From positions 620,001 through 684,000 of the forward strand of contig JAGTXO010000005.1 in the NCBI GenBank assembly GCA_019448385.1: a stretch of DNA of 64,000 nt, read 5' to 3'. The notes under the pieces were generated by a model, which saw only the letters and a list, made by a program, of their open reading frames with translations, made no database searches and was not told where the DNA came from. Source of the DNA: Diacronema lutheri. Taxonomy: Eukaryota; Haptophyta; Pavlovophyceae; Pavlovales; Pavlovaceae. Both the position numbers and the translations under genes were made by a program. Positions 1-10,582 of this stretch are shown piece after piece. Each line of letters begins with the position of its first letter. Positions within the stretch are counted from its first letter, which is position 1.

Positions 1-1453
1 CTGCTCGAGTGCGGGCTCGGCTCGTTCATGTCCGGGCTGGACAACGTGCGCAACCTCGTCGGCAGCCCCATCGCCGGCCTCGACCCGCACGAGCTCGTCG
101 ACACGCGGCCCGTGTGCGCACAGATCAACTCGGACATCACCGGCGCCTTCCGCGGCAATCCCGAGTGGGCGAACCTGCCGCGCAAGTTCAACATTGCCGT
201 GTCGGGCTCGCGCGACGACTTTTCGCACACGACCATCAACGACATCGGCCTGCAGGCCGCCGTCCACCCGGACTGCCCGTCCGAGCCCGGCTTCAACATT
301 GTGCTCGGCGGCTATTTTTCGATCAAGCGCGTCGCAGAGTCGATCCCAATGGGCGCGTGGGTCTCGGCGCGCGACGCGCCGGCATTCAGCCTGGGTGCGC
401 GCGCCGCGCCGCACCGCGCCACGCGCCCCGCGCGCGCCGCTGCGCACCCGCCCGCTCCAGCCCACGCGTCGGCCGCGCGATGCGACGCTGTTCGTGCGCG
501 CAGCGGTGCTCGAGGTGTTTCGCGACTACGGCCGGCGGGAGGACCGGCAAAAGACGCGGCTGATGTGGCTGCTCGAGGAGCGCGGCCTCGACTGGTTCCG
601 CGCGATGGTGAACGAGATCCTCGCGCGGCGCGGTGTCGACGCGCTCCGCGCCGCGGCGCCGCCGCCCGCCGACGCGTTCTCGAGGCGCGACCTGCTCGGC
701 GTGCATACGCAGCGGCAAGAAGGCAAGTCATGGGTGGGCGTGACCGTCCCCGTCGGCCGCCTCTCCGTCGGCGAGGTGCGTGTCCTCGCCGACCTGGCCG
801 ACAAATACTCGGCCGGTGAGATTCGGCTGACCGTCGAGCAGAACGCGCTGCTGCCGAATGTGGACACGGCGCGTGTGCCCGAGCTGCTCGCCGAGCCGGC
901 GCTGCACGGCGGCCGGCTGCGCGTCGAGCATGAGCTCTCGCTGATGCGCGGCCTCGTCTCGTGCACGGGCTCCGAGTTTTGCGGGCAGGGCCTCGTCGAG
1001 ACCAAGCACCGCGCCGTGCGCGTCGCGGAGCGCCTCGACGCTGAGCTCGAGTTGCCGCGCCTCGTCCGGCTGCACTGGACCGGCTGCCCAAACTCGTGCG
1101 GGCAGGCGCAAGTCGGCGACATCGGCCTGATGGGCGCGCCCGCCAAGAAGCTCAACCCGGAGACGGGCAAGATGATGGGCGTCGAGGTGCGCGCGCGCGC
1201 GCGGCCGACCGCTCGCACCGAGAGCGCGCGCACCGCCGCAGCCCGCAAGCAAGCCCTCACCGCGCACGCGCATGCGCACGCGCGCGGGCACCGACTCCCG
1301 CAGGGCGTCCAAGTTTTCCTCGGAGGCGAGGTGGGCGAGCACCCCGAGCTCGGCAGCAAGTTTGAAACGGCCGTCCCCGCCGACGACGACGAGCTCGTCC
1401 CGCACCTGCGCGAGTTGCTCATCTCCAAGTTTGGCGCCACGCCTCGAAAGTGA
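1..1453 (+). CDS. nirA: Ferredoxin-nitrite reductase, C-terminal part (5' end outside window)
   Basis: Reduces nitrite to ammonium with six electrons from ferredoxin, normally in the plastid stroma; uses siroheme and a [4Fe-4S] cluster. Inferred exons 1-394, 504-1186 and 1304-1453 give 408 residues with no start in the window. The cluster/siroheme cysteines are all present: CTGSEFC (Cys codons at 962 and 980) and TGCPNSCGQ (Cys codons at 1085 and 1097). The segment RQKTRLMWL after the first intron and the C-terminal FLGGEVGE also match nitrite/sulfite reductases. The ferredoxin rather than NAD(P)H type is inferred from the compact end without extra domains. Both introns start GTGCGC and end in CAG; joining at 394/504 restores the expected A-V-L-E-V-F-R-D. 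A sulfite reductase is the main alternative, but the sequence around the cysteines is nitrite-reductase-like. Confidence 0.9.
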   Translation, partial: CSSAGSARSCPGWTTCATSSAAPSPASTRTSSSTRGPCAHRSTRTSPAPSAAIPSGRTCRASSTLPCRARATTFRTRPSTTSACRPPSTRTARPSPASTLCSAAIFRSSASQSRSQWARGSRRATRRHSAWVRAPRRTAPRAPRAPLRTRPLQPTRRPRDATLFVRAAVLEVFRDYGRREDRQKTRLMWLLEERGLDWFRAMVNEILARRGVDALRAAAPPPADAFSRRDLLGVHTQRQEGKSWVGVTVPVGRLSVGEVRVLADLADKYSAGEIRLTVEQNALLPNVDTARVPELLAEPALHGGRLRVEHELSLMRGLVSCTGSEFCGQGLVETKHRAVRVAERLDAELELPRLVRLHWTGCPNSCGQAQVGDIGLMGAPAKKLNPETGKMMGVEVRARARPTARTESARTAAARKQALTAHAHAHARGHRLPQGVQVFLGGEVGEHPELGSKFETAVPADDDELVPHLRELLISKFGATPRK

Positions 1454-1734
1454 CTGGAATGTTTTTTTAGGCCGGGCGCGTGCGGCCCGCCGCGCTCCAC
1501 GATCGTCGGCGATCCGGGGCAACAGAAGCGGCGGCAGGCGCGACACGGCCTGTGGCACACGCCTAGTCCCTCGGCGCGATGGCCCGCTGGCCCGGGCGTT
1601 CGGCTGCAGGGCCGTGGTGCACAGCGCGGGCGCGGCGCGCCTCGCCGATCGCGCGCCGTCCGCCGTCGCCCGCCGCACGTAGACGCGCCAGGCGGGAAAG
1701 CGCGACGGCCCGCTGTCGTCGCGGCATGCGCAGG

Positions 1735-1956
1735 TCATGCGCCATCTGTCGCCTGCTTCTCGTGCACGTTGTAGTTCAACAGCTTCTCGATCAGGTCGAC
1801 GTGCGTGAGGAGCATGCGCCTGCAGCAGTATCGCTTGAGCCCGAGCGCGTCGAGCGCGTCGCCCTCGGTGTAGTCGGCCTGGAGCAAGTTCAGGTACTCG
1901 TCGTACTTGTTGCCCACGACCTTGCCGCACGTGAAGCAGCGCACCGGGATGATCAT
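1735..1956 (-). CDS. RPB10: DNA-directed RNA polymerases I, II and III subunit RPABC5 (RPB10)
   Basis: Small zinc-binding subunit shared by the three nuclear RNA polymerases, needed for their assembly. The 73-residue product starts [20 protein letters not shown]. It keeps the zinc ligands CFTC (Cys7, Cys10) and the CC pair in RYCCRRM, plus the LLNYN end, so it is full length (family usually 65-75 residues). The Met at 1956 was chosen because MIIPVRC is the invariant start of the family; an upstream in-frame Met would add 17 unconserved residues. No intron. It is divergent from the radical-SAM-like gene with only 81 bp between start codons. Confidence 0.97.
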   Translation of the reverse strand: MIIPVRCFTCGKVVGNKYDEYLNLLQADYTEGDALDALGLKRYCCRRMLLTHVDLIEKLLNYNVHEKQATDGA

Positions 1957-2037
1957 CCCGTCGCGCCCGTCGGCTTCTGGCTCGCGGCCGCGCCGCGGTC
2001 CTCTCAAAGAATACGGCCGTACAGGCGCGTTCCCACG

Positions 2038-2769
2038 ATGGGGGTTGGCGTTGGCTGCACGTACTGGTCGGGCTCAGGACGTGCAGCCAGCGCGCAGTTG
2101 TACGTCGCGCTGACGAATCGCTGCAACGCGCGCACACTGCCCGAGACGCGCGGCCCGGGCTTCTCGATGGGCTCATTCAGCCCGCTCTCGCCCCACGACT
2201 GGGAGCCGTCAGAGGACGAGGTGGTGAGCGCAGTGTCGAGCGCGCTCGGGCTGCCGACCCCGCGCGCGCCGCTCGAGCCCGACTCGCTTGCGCCCATCTG
2301 CTTTGCCGGGCTTGGTGAGCCCCTGCTGCGCGCGGCCGTCCTCGTCGGCGCTACGGCGCGCCTGCGCGAGCGCGCCCCGGCGCTCGCCGTCCGCGTGAGC
2401 ACCAATGGCCTCTTTGCCGAGCCACGACCGATCGTCTCCTCGCTCGCGGCGGCGGGCGTCTCGTCCGTTTCGGTTGCGCTAGCGGCCGCTGATTCTGTGA
2501 GCCACACGGCGTTGATGGCGCCCAACGAGCTTTGTGACCATCGGCTGCTCGCGCAGCCGGGCGCCGCGCATGCGGCGGTCTGCGACTTCGTGCGGCGTGC
2601 GGCGGAGGCCGGGTTGCACGTCGAGTGCACCGCGGTCGCTGCGCCCGGCGTCGACGTGGACGCCGCGCGCTCCCTCGCTCTTGAGCTGGGCGCCAAGAGC
2701 TGGCGCGTGCGCGAGTACTTCCCCGCCGCGGGACGCGCGCCGGCGGATGGGCCGCAGCGCGTGCGCTGA
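2038..2769 (+). CDS. Radical-SAM-like protein (TatD-linked type) lacking the cluster cysteines
   Basis: A 243-residue single-exon protein that resembles the small radical SAM proteins often linked to TatD nuclease in bacteria. Seen: [10 protein letters not shown] at residues 21-30, [11 protein letters not shown] (the GGEP-like motif), [14 protein letters not shown], and near the end [20 protein letters not shown]. In active members the N-terminal motif is CxxxCxxC. Here only Cys29 remains, with Thr33 and Glu36 at the other two positions, so a canonical [4Fe-4S]-SAM site cannot form. Fold and family are inferred from these motifs; the function is unknown. Start chosen at the first Met after the RPB10 divergence point. 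No clear targeting peptide. Confidence 0.6.
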   Translation: MGVGVGCTYWSGSGRAASAQLYVALTNRCNARTLPETRGPGFSMGSFSPLSPHDWEPSEDEVVSAVSSALGLPTPRAPLEPDSLAPICFAGLGEPLLRAAVLVGATARLRERAPALAVRVSTNGLFAEPRPIVSSLAAAGVSSVSVALAAADSVSHTALMAPNELCDHRLLAQPGAAHAAVCDFVRRAAEAGLHVECTAVAAPGVDVDAARSLALELGAKSWRVREYFPAAGRAPADGPQRVR

Positions 2770-3023
2770 CGGCGCCCGCCGCTGGGGCGGAAACGCGCGA
2801 CGGGAGAACCGAGGCGCCGAGCGCCGTCGAGCGAAGCAGAGCGAGGCGCGCGCCATGGTCCAGGCCGCGCCCGCGGGAGTGACTGTGCGCCTGAGGCCGA
2901 GCCGCCGTCGATCAGAAGCTTCCAAGGCGTCCTGACTGTCCATGCTGGCTTGGGCTCAGTGTGGTGTAAGCAGGCTGATCGTGCGCCTCGCAGCTGGCGC
3001 GGGGCGGCGGCGCGTCTCCTGCG

Positions 3024-3259
3024 ATGAACCAGTCGCCCATGTTCCTGGCGCTCCTCGATGGCGAGGACGAGGGCGATGCCGATTCGGGCGGCCACGAGTC
3101 TGCGCCCGCGCCCGATTTCGGCTCAGAGGACGAGCTCGACTCGACGCTCAGCTCGTCGTTGAACAGCTCGAACCGCTGGGCGGGCGAGCGGCGCCAATCG
3201 GATGCGTCCGACTCGAGCGTGAGCGTGGGGCAAGCGGAGGGCGCGGATGATGGGCCCCT

Positions 3260-3292
<33 letters not shown>

Positions 3293-6200
3293 GCGTGCCG
3301 AGGCAGTGGAGGGCGAGGCGCTCACGGACGAGGCGGGCCTCATCCTCGCGACCCGCACGCTCGAGATCTCGCTCGAGGCGGACGACGAGCTGGCGTCGGC
3401 GCCGTCGCGCTCGGTGGAGCGCGGGTCGCTTACCGGCCTGATTGGCACCAAGATGGTCCGCCACCTCAAGCCCGCCTCCACCGACACATCGCGCACCGCT
3501 CCGCTGCCTCGCCGCTGCATCCCCAACCGTAGCTCGACGAGCATTGGACGCGTCCACGACGCGCGCGATGTGGTGCCGCGGATGAACGAGGCGGCGCTTG
3601 TCGTGGCGCTCGAACGGGCAAAGCGGCTCCTCGAGGAGCGCGGCATGGACGCCGCGCAGGACGCGCACGAGGCGCTGCTGCAGGTCGAGGCGCTCTCCTT
3701 CTCCGCGGAGTTGCTGCGGGACGGCGAAACGGCGCTTGGGGCCGCGCGCCGCGTGCTGCACGCCGCGCGCGCGCACTCGCCGATCGCCGCGACGATTGTG
3801 GTGCACTACGCGCGCTGGTCCGAGAACGAGAAGAACGCCGCACACCTCTGCTCTGGTGACGGCCTTGAGGTCCTCCTCGCCCTCCTAGCGCACAGGCCGC
3901 CTGCGGTGCGCGAGCCGGCGTGCAAGGCCTTTGCCAACCTCTGCTCGATGCCGCACGGCGCGGCCGCGCTCGGCGACGCGCGCACGGTCGAGCGGCTGTG
4001 CGGCGCGGTGCGCGCGCAGCTCGGGCGCGCGGGCACGCTCGCGCTCGAGAGGGCGCGAAGCAGCAGCGGCGGCGGCGGCGGCGGTGCGGGCGGCGGCGGC
4101 GATGCGGGCGGGAGGGACGGCGGTGTAGGCGCAGGCACCGCCGCCTTCCCGGGCGCGTCGGCGGGCGAGACGGCGGGCTCGTCGGCAAACATCATGCGCG
4201 GGCTCAAGAAGCTCGCGCTCTCGGCAGAGGGCAGGCTCGCGCTTGCGATGGGCGGTGCGTTACAGCTCGTAACGGAGGTGTCACGCGCCCATCCGACGGC
4301 CAATGCGGTCGTCGAGCAGGCGCTGCGCATTATCGGCAACGTGGCCATCGACCCGGAGCGCGAGGAGACGATTGTCGAGTCCGGCTGCGTCCAGCTCCTC
4401 TGCACGCACCTCTCCACCTCCGACCCGGCCGTGCTCTCGGCGGATGCAGGAGCGCTTGCCAACCTGATTTCAAACCCACTCGTGCGGTCAATCATTGTGG
4501 CAAACGGGTGCATTCGGCAGATCTGCGACATCGTCGCCGGGCCAATGGGCGCCAAGCCCGAGGTGTACAAGCACGCCTCGTGGCTCCTTACCTCGCTCGC
4601 TGTCGAGCACGAGTCTCGCGCACACGTTCTCACATCCGGTGCGCACGGCGCGCGGTGGTGCCGCGGCGCGCAGCGGCCGCCGGCCGGCGCGGCAGTGGCG
4701 TCGCGGCGCTCGGCTTTCGGCGCGCCTCGCGCGACATTGCGCGCCGGCGGTCGCTCCGCACTCACCGCCCGCCGTCCCCTCTCGCATCCTTCCGTCCCCT
4801 TTGGCAACCCGCGCGTCCGCCGCCGCGCGTGCGCTAGGCGGCCTGGCGCTGCTTGTCGCGCACTGCGGCCGCGATTCGACTCAGTATCACGAGGAGGGTG
4901 CGTGGGCGCTGGCCAACTTGTCAGCCGACGTGCGGAACGCGCTGCCGATCGTGCACGCCGGCGCGCTTGATGTCCTCTTCCGTCTCGTACATTCTGAATC
5001 GCCTTCTGTCCAGCTGCAGGTCGGGCGCGCGCGCGCGCGCGCCGACCGGCCGGCCGCGCGCGTCGCGCCGCGCGCGCGCCACCGCCTCGTGTTGCGCTCG
5101 CGCTCGACCACCGTCGACACATCGCCTTGGACCAACGCGCGCCCGCCCTCTTTGCCCTCTCGCAGGCGACGTGGGTCTTCGCCAACCTGTCGGTGGTGGA
5201 CGAGCTCAAGTCGCGGATAGGCGCACGCGAGCGCTTCGTCGAGACGCTCTACGCGCGGCTTGAGAGCACGGCGGACGACGCGGACGCGCACAGGCCGCTG
5301 CGGCTGCAGACGATTCGCACGCTCGCAAACCTCGCCGTCGATGCTTCGAACCGCGCGCGCGTCGCCGAGCGTCTGCGCGTGGCGATCGACGCGCTCGTCG
5401 GCTGCTCGCGCGACGACATTGCGCAGGCGACGTTGCGGCTCATGGTGAACCTCTCGTACGACACGCGAATTGCGGCGGCGATGCTGCGCGAGGCGGACCT
5501 TATCAGCACGCTCCTTGAATGCTGCGCCTCGTCAACCGAGGCGATTCAGCAGGAGGTGCGCTTGGCGTGCGGCTGATGCGATCTCCTCCCGTGCCATTCA
5601 TGCAGCTAGCTCTCTCCCCTCCTCCCTCCTTGCTCCCCTTCGCGCACGCCCGCTCCCCTTCTCAGCCCGCTGCGCGAGGGCGCGTGCAGCATGCCACCCG
5701 CGCTGAGCATGGATGGCGCGTGCAGCATGCCACCCGCGCTGAGCATGGATGGCGCGTGCGGCATGCCACCCGCGCTGAGCATGGATGGCGCGTGAGCATC
5801 CCACCCGCGCTGAGCATGGATGGCGCGTGCAGCATCCCACCCGCGCTGAGCATGGATGGCGCGTGCAGCATCCCACCCGCGCTGAGCATGGATGGCGCGT
5901 GCGGCATGCCACCCGCGCTGAGCATGGATGGCGCGTGCAGCATCCCACCCGCGCTGAGCATGGATGGCGCGTGCAGCATCCCACCCGCGCTGAGCATGGA
6001 TGGCGCGTGCAGCATCCCACCCGCGCTGAGCATGGATGGCGCGTGCGGCATGCCACCCGCGCTGAGCATGGATGGCGCGTGCAGCATCCCACCCGCGCTG
6101 AGCATGGATGGCGCGTGCAGCATCCCACCCGCGCTGAGCATGGATGGCGCGTGCAGCATCCCACCCGCGCTGAGCATGGATGGCGCGTGCAGCATCCCAC

Positions 6201-8766
6201 CCGCGCTGAGCATGGATGGCGCGTGCAGCATCCCACCCGCGCTGAGCATGGATGGCGCGTGCAGCATCCCACCCGCGCTGAGCATGGATGGCGCGTGCAG
6301 CATCCCACCCGCGCTGAGCATGGATGGCGCGTGCAGCATCCCACCCGCGCTGAGCATGGATGGCGCGTGCAGCATCCCACCCGCGCTGAGCATGGATGGC
6401 GCGTGCAGCATCCCACCCGCGCTGAGCATGGATGGCGCGTGCGGCATCCCACCCGCGCTGAGCATGGATGGCGCGTGCAGCATCCCACCCGCGCTGAGCA
6501 TGGATGGCGCGTGCAGCATCCCACCCGCGCTGAGCATGGATGGCGCGTGCAGCATCCCACCCGCGCTGAGCATGGATGGCGCGTGCAGCATCCCACCCGC
6601 GCTGAGCATGGATGGCGCGTGCAGCATCCCACCCGCGCTGAGCATGGATGGCGCGTGCAGCATCCCACCCGCGCTGAGCATGGATGGCGCGTGCAGCATC
6701 CCACCCGCGCTGAGCATGGATGGCGCGTGCAGCATCCCACCCGCGCTGAGTATGGATGGCGCGTGCAGCATCCCACCCGCGCTGAGCATGGATGGCGCGT
6801 GCAGCATCCCACCCGCGCTGAGCATGGATGGCGCGTGCAGCATCCCACCCGCGCTGAGCATGGATGGCGCGTGCAGCATCCCACCCGCGCTGAGCATGGA
6901 TGGCGCGTGCGGCATGCCACCCGCGCTGAGCATGGATGGCGCGTGCGGCATGCCACCCGCGCTGAGCATGGATGGCGCGTGCAGCATCCCACCCGCGCTG
7001 AGCATGGATGGCGCGTGCAGCATCCCACCCGCGCTGAGCATGGATGGCGCGTGCAGCATCCCACCCGCGCTGAGCATGGATGGCGCGTGCAGCATCCCAC
7101 CCGCGCTGAGCATGGATGGCGCGTGCAGCATCCCACCCGCGCTGAGCATGGATGGCGCGTGCAGCATCCCACCCGCGCTGAGCATGGATGGCGCGTGCAG
7201 CATCCCACCCGCGCTGAGCATGGATGGCGCGTGCAGCATCCCACCCGCGCTGAGCATGGATGGCGCGTGCAGCATGCCACCCGCGCTGAGCATGGATGGC
7301 GCGTGCAGCATCCCACCCGCGCTGAGCATGGATGGCGCGTGCAGCATCCCACCCGCGCTGAGCATGGATGGCGCGTGCAGCATCCCACCCGCGCTGAGCA
7401 TGGATGGCGCATGCAGCATCCCACCCGCGCTGAGCATGGATGGCGCGTGCAGCATCCCACCCGCGCTGAGCATGGATGGCGCGTGCAGCATCCCACCCGC
7501 GCTGAGCATGGATGGCGCGTGCAGCATCCCACCCGCGCTGAGCATGGATGGCGCGTGCAGCATCCCACCCGCGCTGAGCATGGATGGCGCGTGCAGCATC
7601 CCACCCGCGCTGAGCATGGATGGCGCGTGCAGCATCCCACCCGCGCTGAGCATGGATGGCGCGTGCAGCATCCCACCCGCGCTGAGCATGGATGGCGCGT
7701 GCAGCATCCCACCCGCGCTGAGCATGGATGGCGCGTGCAGCATCCCACCCGCGCTGAGCATGGATGGCGCGTGCAGCATCCCACCCGCGCTGAGCATGGA
7801 TGGCGCGAGCAGCATCCCACCCGCGCTGAGCATGGATGGCGCGTGCAGCATCCCACCCGCGCTGAGCATGGATGGCGCGTGCAGCATCCCACCCGCGCTG
7901 AGCATGGATGGCGCGTGCAGCATCCCACCCGCGCTGAGCATGGATGGCGCGTGCAGCATGCCATTACCGCCTGCCATCGGCGCGGAGCGCGGCACGTGCG
8001 CTCCGGGCTGTGGTCCACTGCCCTTCCAACCACACGCCTTGCCCTCCCCCACTGCCCTTCCAACCATACGCCTTGCCCTCCCCCACTGCCCTTCCAACCA
8101 TACGCCCTGCGCCCACTCGCAACCTGTCTCCAGGCCGTGCTCTGCCTCGTCAACCTCTCGCTCGACGAGGCTTCAGAGGCGACGCTCGTCGCCGCGGGCG
8201 CGCTCACGCCGCTCGTCGGCATCCTGCGCACGGGCTCGCAGGTGCTGCAGGAGCAGGTGCGACGCGCGCGCAGCTCACGCGCCTCACATTGCGCGCGCGC
8301 ACGGGCGCACACGGACATTGGGCACAAAACCCGCCGTTTGGCCGCCGTCCGGCGTGTCCCCTAACGGCGCTCGACCGGCCGCACGCCGCGCCGCGCGCGC
8401 TTGCAGGCGGCGTGGGCGCTGAGCAACGTGACGACGAGCAAGGAGGCCAAAATGAAGGTGATCGAGCTCGGCGCGCTGCACACGCTCAAGTCGCTGCACC
8501 GCGGCTCGTCAGGGCAGATGCGCCAGGCGTCGACCAAGATCATGAACTCTCTCCTGTCGATGGTCACGCCGCAAAGCCGAAAGGTCTTTTTGCCCGCGAG
8601 CTCGGCGTCGATCCGAGATTCAAATCGAGGCCGCTCGCCGCTCGTCGACGGCTCGCGCTCGTCGACGGCGCGCGCGTCATCCGGGCTGCGCTCAACCCTC
8701 ACGTTGAGCAGCGGCGTCAGCACCGCGCGAGCAGCTGAGCCAGACCCAGAGGCAGAGACAGAGTGA
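3024..8766 (+). CDS. Armadillo-repeat protein with a minisatellite-filled intron
   Basis: 889-residue product from exons 3024-4638, 4838-5019, 5166-5555, 8134-8256 and 8407-8766. Residues 1-190 are acidic and Ser/Ala-rich with an alanine run. The rest consists of armadillo repeats recognisable by ALxNLS-type cores: KAFANLCS, RIIGNVAI, GALANLIS, WALANLSA, WVFANLSV, RTLANLAV, RLMVNLSY, LCLVNLSL and WALSNVTT. Such solenoids bind other proteins (Vac8, beta-catenin and importin-alpha are relatives); the partner here cannot be told. Most introns fall at the same point within a repeat, just before the A-W/V-x-L-x-N core, which suggests exon-wise repeat duplication. The third intron is 2,578 bp, far longer than any other in the window, because it carries the 36 bp array. 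The last codons (PEAETE then stop) lie in the first copy of a separate 34 bp tandem repeat. Confidence 0.85.
5682..7963. repeat. 36 bp minisatellite, about 63 copies, inside an intron
   Basis: A nearly perfect tandem array with unit GCGTGCAGCATCCCACCCGC followed by GCTGAGCATGGATGGC. The main variants are CAGCATCCC, CGGCATGCC and CAGCATGCC near the middle of the unit. One unit, near 5792, is a base short; other units carry single substitutions (near 6750, 7411 and 7807). It lies wholly in the third intron of the armadillo gene (5556-8133). Because 36 is divisible by 3 and the unit lacks stops in most frames, the array reads open for 800-960 codons on both strands; none of these is supported as a gene. 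Confidence 0.98.
8017..8110. repeat. 34 bp pyrimidine-rich tandem repeat before a splice acceptor
   Basis: About 2.8 copies of a unit beginning ACTGCCCTTCCAACCATACG with a 34 bp period (starts at 8017, 8051, 8085). It sits between the 36 bp array and the acceptor at 8132-8133 of the same intron, and is the only obviously C/T-rich stretch near an acceptor in this gene. Confidence 0.9.
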
Positions 8767-8922
8767 CGGTCAGCCAGACCCAGAGTCAGAGACAGAGTGA
8801 CGGTCAGCCAGACCCAGAGTCAGAGACAGAGTGACGGTCAGCCAGACCCAGAGTCAGAGATAGAGTGACGGTCAGCCAGACCCAGCCCAAGGGTCAGAGT
8901 CACAGAGACAGTGACGGTCAGT
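8735..8922. repeat. 34 bp tandem repeat overlapping the end of the armadillo gene
   Basis: Four to five copies of a 34 bp unit, core GTGACGGTCAGCCAGACCCA then GAGTCAGAGACAGA, the last copies degenerate. The first copy provides the final codons and the stop of the armadillo gene (8764-8766); the others fill the gap to the convergent methyltransferase gene. Confidence 0.92.
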
Positions 8923-8971
8923 GTACGTCACCCAGATGGTCAGCCTCAAGACCGGCCCCAACGGCAGCGTC

Positions 8972-10330
8972 TCAATGCCACAGCGGCTGCAAACACCTCC
9001 GCGCAAGCGCAACGGATTCCACACCACCCTCGGTGCCGTCTAAGCGCAACGCGGCCGCGCTGCCGGCCGCGTCGGCGGCCGCATCGCCCGAGGACCGCTC
9101 GGCGGCAGAGAGATTTGGTGCGGCCGCCCTGCGCGCCGCCGCAGCCGCCAGCCGACCCACCTCGTCCAGATCGCACAGCGCCGGCGGCTCGCGCGAGGCT
9201 CGCGCGGCGTTTGACGAGGCGACGACGTCGGCCGCGCCGAGCGCGCGCGAGGCGCGCACGCCGGCGTGCTTGCGCTTGGCGAGACACGCGCCGTCGCCTC
9301 GCGCGGCGAGCTGCGCGTCGAGCGCCGCCTCAACGCGCACCCACAGCGCGTCGACCTCGTCGCGCGAGAGCACGCCGTGTGCCGCCTGGTAGACGAGCTC
9401 GAAACGGTCACAAGTCCGACCAGCGCCAAAGAGCGACGGGTGGTCGTACGTCTCGCGGTGGTGAACGGCGCGCGCCAAGTTGCGGCCAACCACCGGCTCA
9501 ACGAAACGGAGCAGCTCGGCGGCGCTCAGCGCGCTGCTGCCCACCGCCGAGCGCGCGAGCTGCAGCTCGTGCAAATAGAGGGGGCCGTCCGCGCACGACA
9601 CGCCGCGCTCGGCCGCGGCGTGCGCGGGCGCAAAGATGTGGACGAGCGCGCCTTCGCCGAGCTCGAAGGAGAGCGAGAAGGCGCTTTCCGCCGACCCCTT
9701 GGCGCGGCACGGCGCGTAGCCCTCGACGGCCATCTCTGCCCACGGCACCGCATCGACGAGCACGTGCGCCGCCCTGTTCGCCTGCACCGTCGCCTGCCAC
9801 GTCATGGCCCAGTCGCACGGCGCGCGCTCGAGCGACGTGCCGCCCTGTCCCTCACACAGCGCAACGCACACGTCGCCACCCGGCGCGAGGACCGACGTTG
9901 TCGCGCGCAAGAAGTCGCGAAGCAGATCGCGGTTGCGCCGCAGGTTCGACTTGCCCACGACGTGCGGGAAGTTGTATATGATGCGGCACGCCGAGCCGGG
10001 CGCGAAGCGCTCCGGCAGCCGCGTTGCGTCGACGCCGTGCTCAACGCGCGCACCGCTCGCGCGCAGGAAGGCAAGATGCTCTCGCGCGCGCGGAAAGCGC
10101 TCGTCGAGCCCGCGCTCCGGCTCGTAGCCCGTCGCGATGAGCTCGACCGGCCGCCCAGAGGCGGCGAGGACGCGCTGCAGACCGGCAGCGAACGAAAAGT
10201 CGGCGTCGCCGACGACAAGCACACGCTGCACGGCCGCGCCGAGCGCCGTGCGCTGCCAGCGCCACACTCCTTTTGAAGCGCCGTGCGCTGCCAGCAGCCA
10301 AGCAACGCCCAGCACGTGGAGCGCGGGCAT
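8972..10330 (-). CDS. BMT5-like rRNA (uridine-N3) methyltransferase family protein (DUF2431)
   Basis: 452-residue single-exon protein. Residues about 36-200 form a Rossmann-like methyltransferase domain of the BMT5/FDXACB1 (DUF2431) family: VLVVGDADFSFAAGL stands for the GxGDFSF SAM-binding motif and IIYNFPHVVGKSNL for the hallmark NFPH motif. Yeast BMT5 makes m3U in 25S rRNA; that substrate is inferred here. Residues about 200-350 continue with family-like sequence, and the last 100 residues are Ala/Arg-rich and unconserved. The N-terminus (MPALHVLGVAWLLAAHGASK) is hydrophobic and could be a weak signal or transit peptide, or extra sequence before the true start. Its start is 252 bp from that of XRN, divergent. 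Confidence 0.75.
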   Translation of the reverse strand: MPALHVLGVAWLLAAHGASKGVWRWQRTALGAAVQRVLVVGDADFSFAAGLQRVLAASGRPVELIATGYEPERGLDERFPRAREHLAFLRASGARVEHGVDATRLPERFAPGSACRIIYNFPHVVGKSNLRRNRDLLRDFLRATTSVLAPGGDVCVALCEGQGGTSLERAPCDWAMTWQATVQANRAAHVLVDAVPWAEMAVEGYAPCRAKGSAESAFSLSFELGEGALVHIFAPAHAAAERGVSCADGPLYLHELQLARSAVGSSALSAAELLRFVEPVVGRNLARAVHHRETYDHPSLFGAGRTCDRFELVYQAAHGVLSRDEVDALWVRVEAALDAQLAARGDGACLAKRKHAGVRASRALGAADVVASSNAARASREPPALCDLDEVGRLAAAAARRAAAPNLSAAERSSGDAAADAAGSAAALRLDGTEGGVESVALARRCLQPLWH

Positions 10331-10582
10331 TCTCCAGTTTAAACAGCCGTTATCGTTTACCCATTTCTTGAGTACGCCATCGTCGCGCTCGCCACGGGCT
10401 TAGCGCGACTCACGGCCATCGAGCGTCATCCCCCTGCAGCTGCGACAGGTGCCCATGCAGACACAAGCTTGGTGCCCTCGAACCGCAGCACCATCTTGCC
10501 ATCTCAGACAGTGTCAGCCCGCCAGCCCGCCTTGCTTCCACGTTGCCTTTTTACCGTGCGCCATCAAAAGTGCACGTGACTT

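Noticed and set aside
526-2176. Long minus-strand open frames over nitrite reductase and RPB10
   Set aside because: Arg/Ala/Ser-rich shadow frames produced by G+C-rich codons; no conserved motif.
5682-7963. CRISPR array
   Set aside because: The repeats are directly adjacent, with no unique spacers, and the DNA is eukaryotic.
5598-8422. Very long open frames of 811-967 codons on both strands, reading as 12-residue repeats such as MDGACSIPPALS
   Set aside because: They are the 36 bp minisatellite read in different frames. The flanking armadillo exons join across it in phase 0, and the array is open in nearly all frames by construction.
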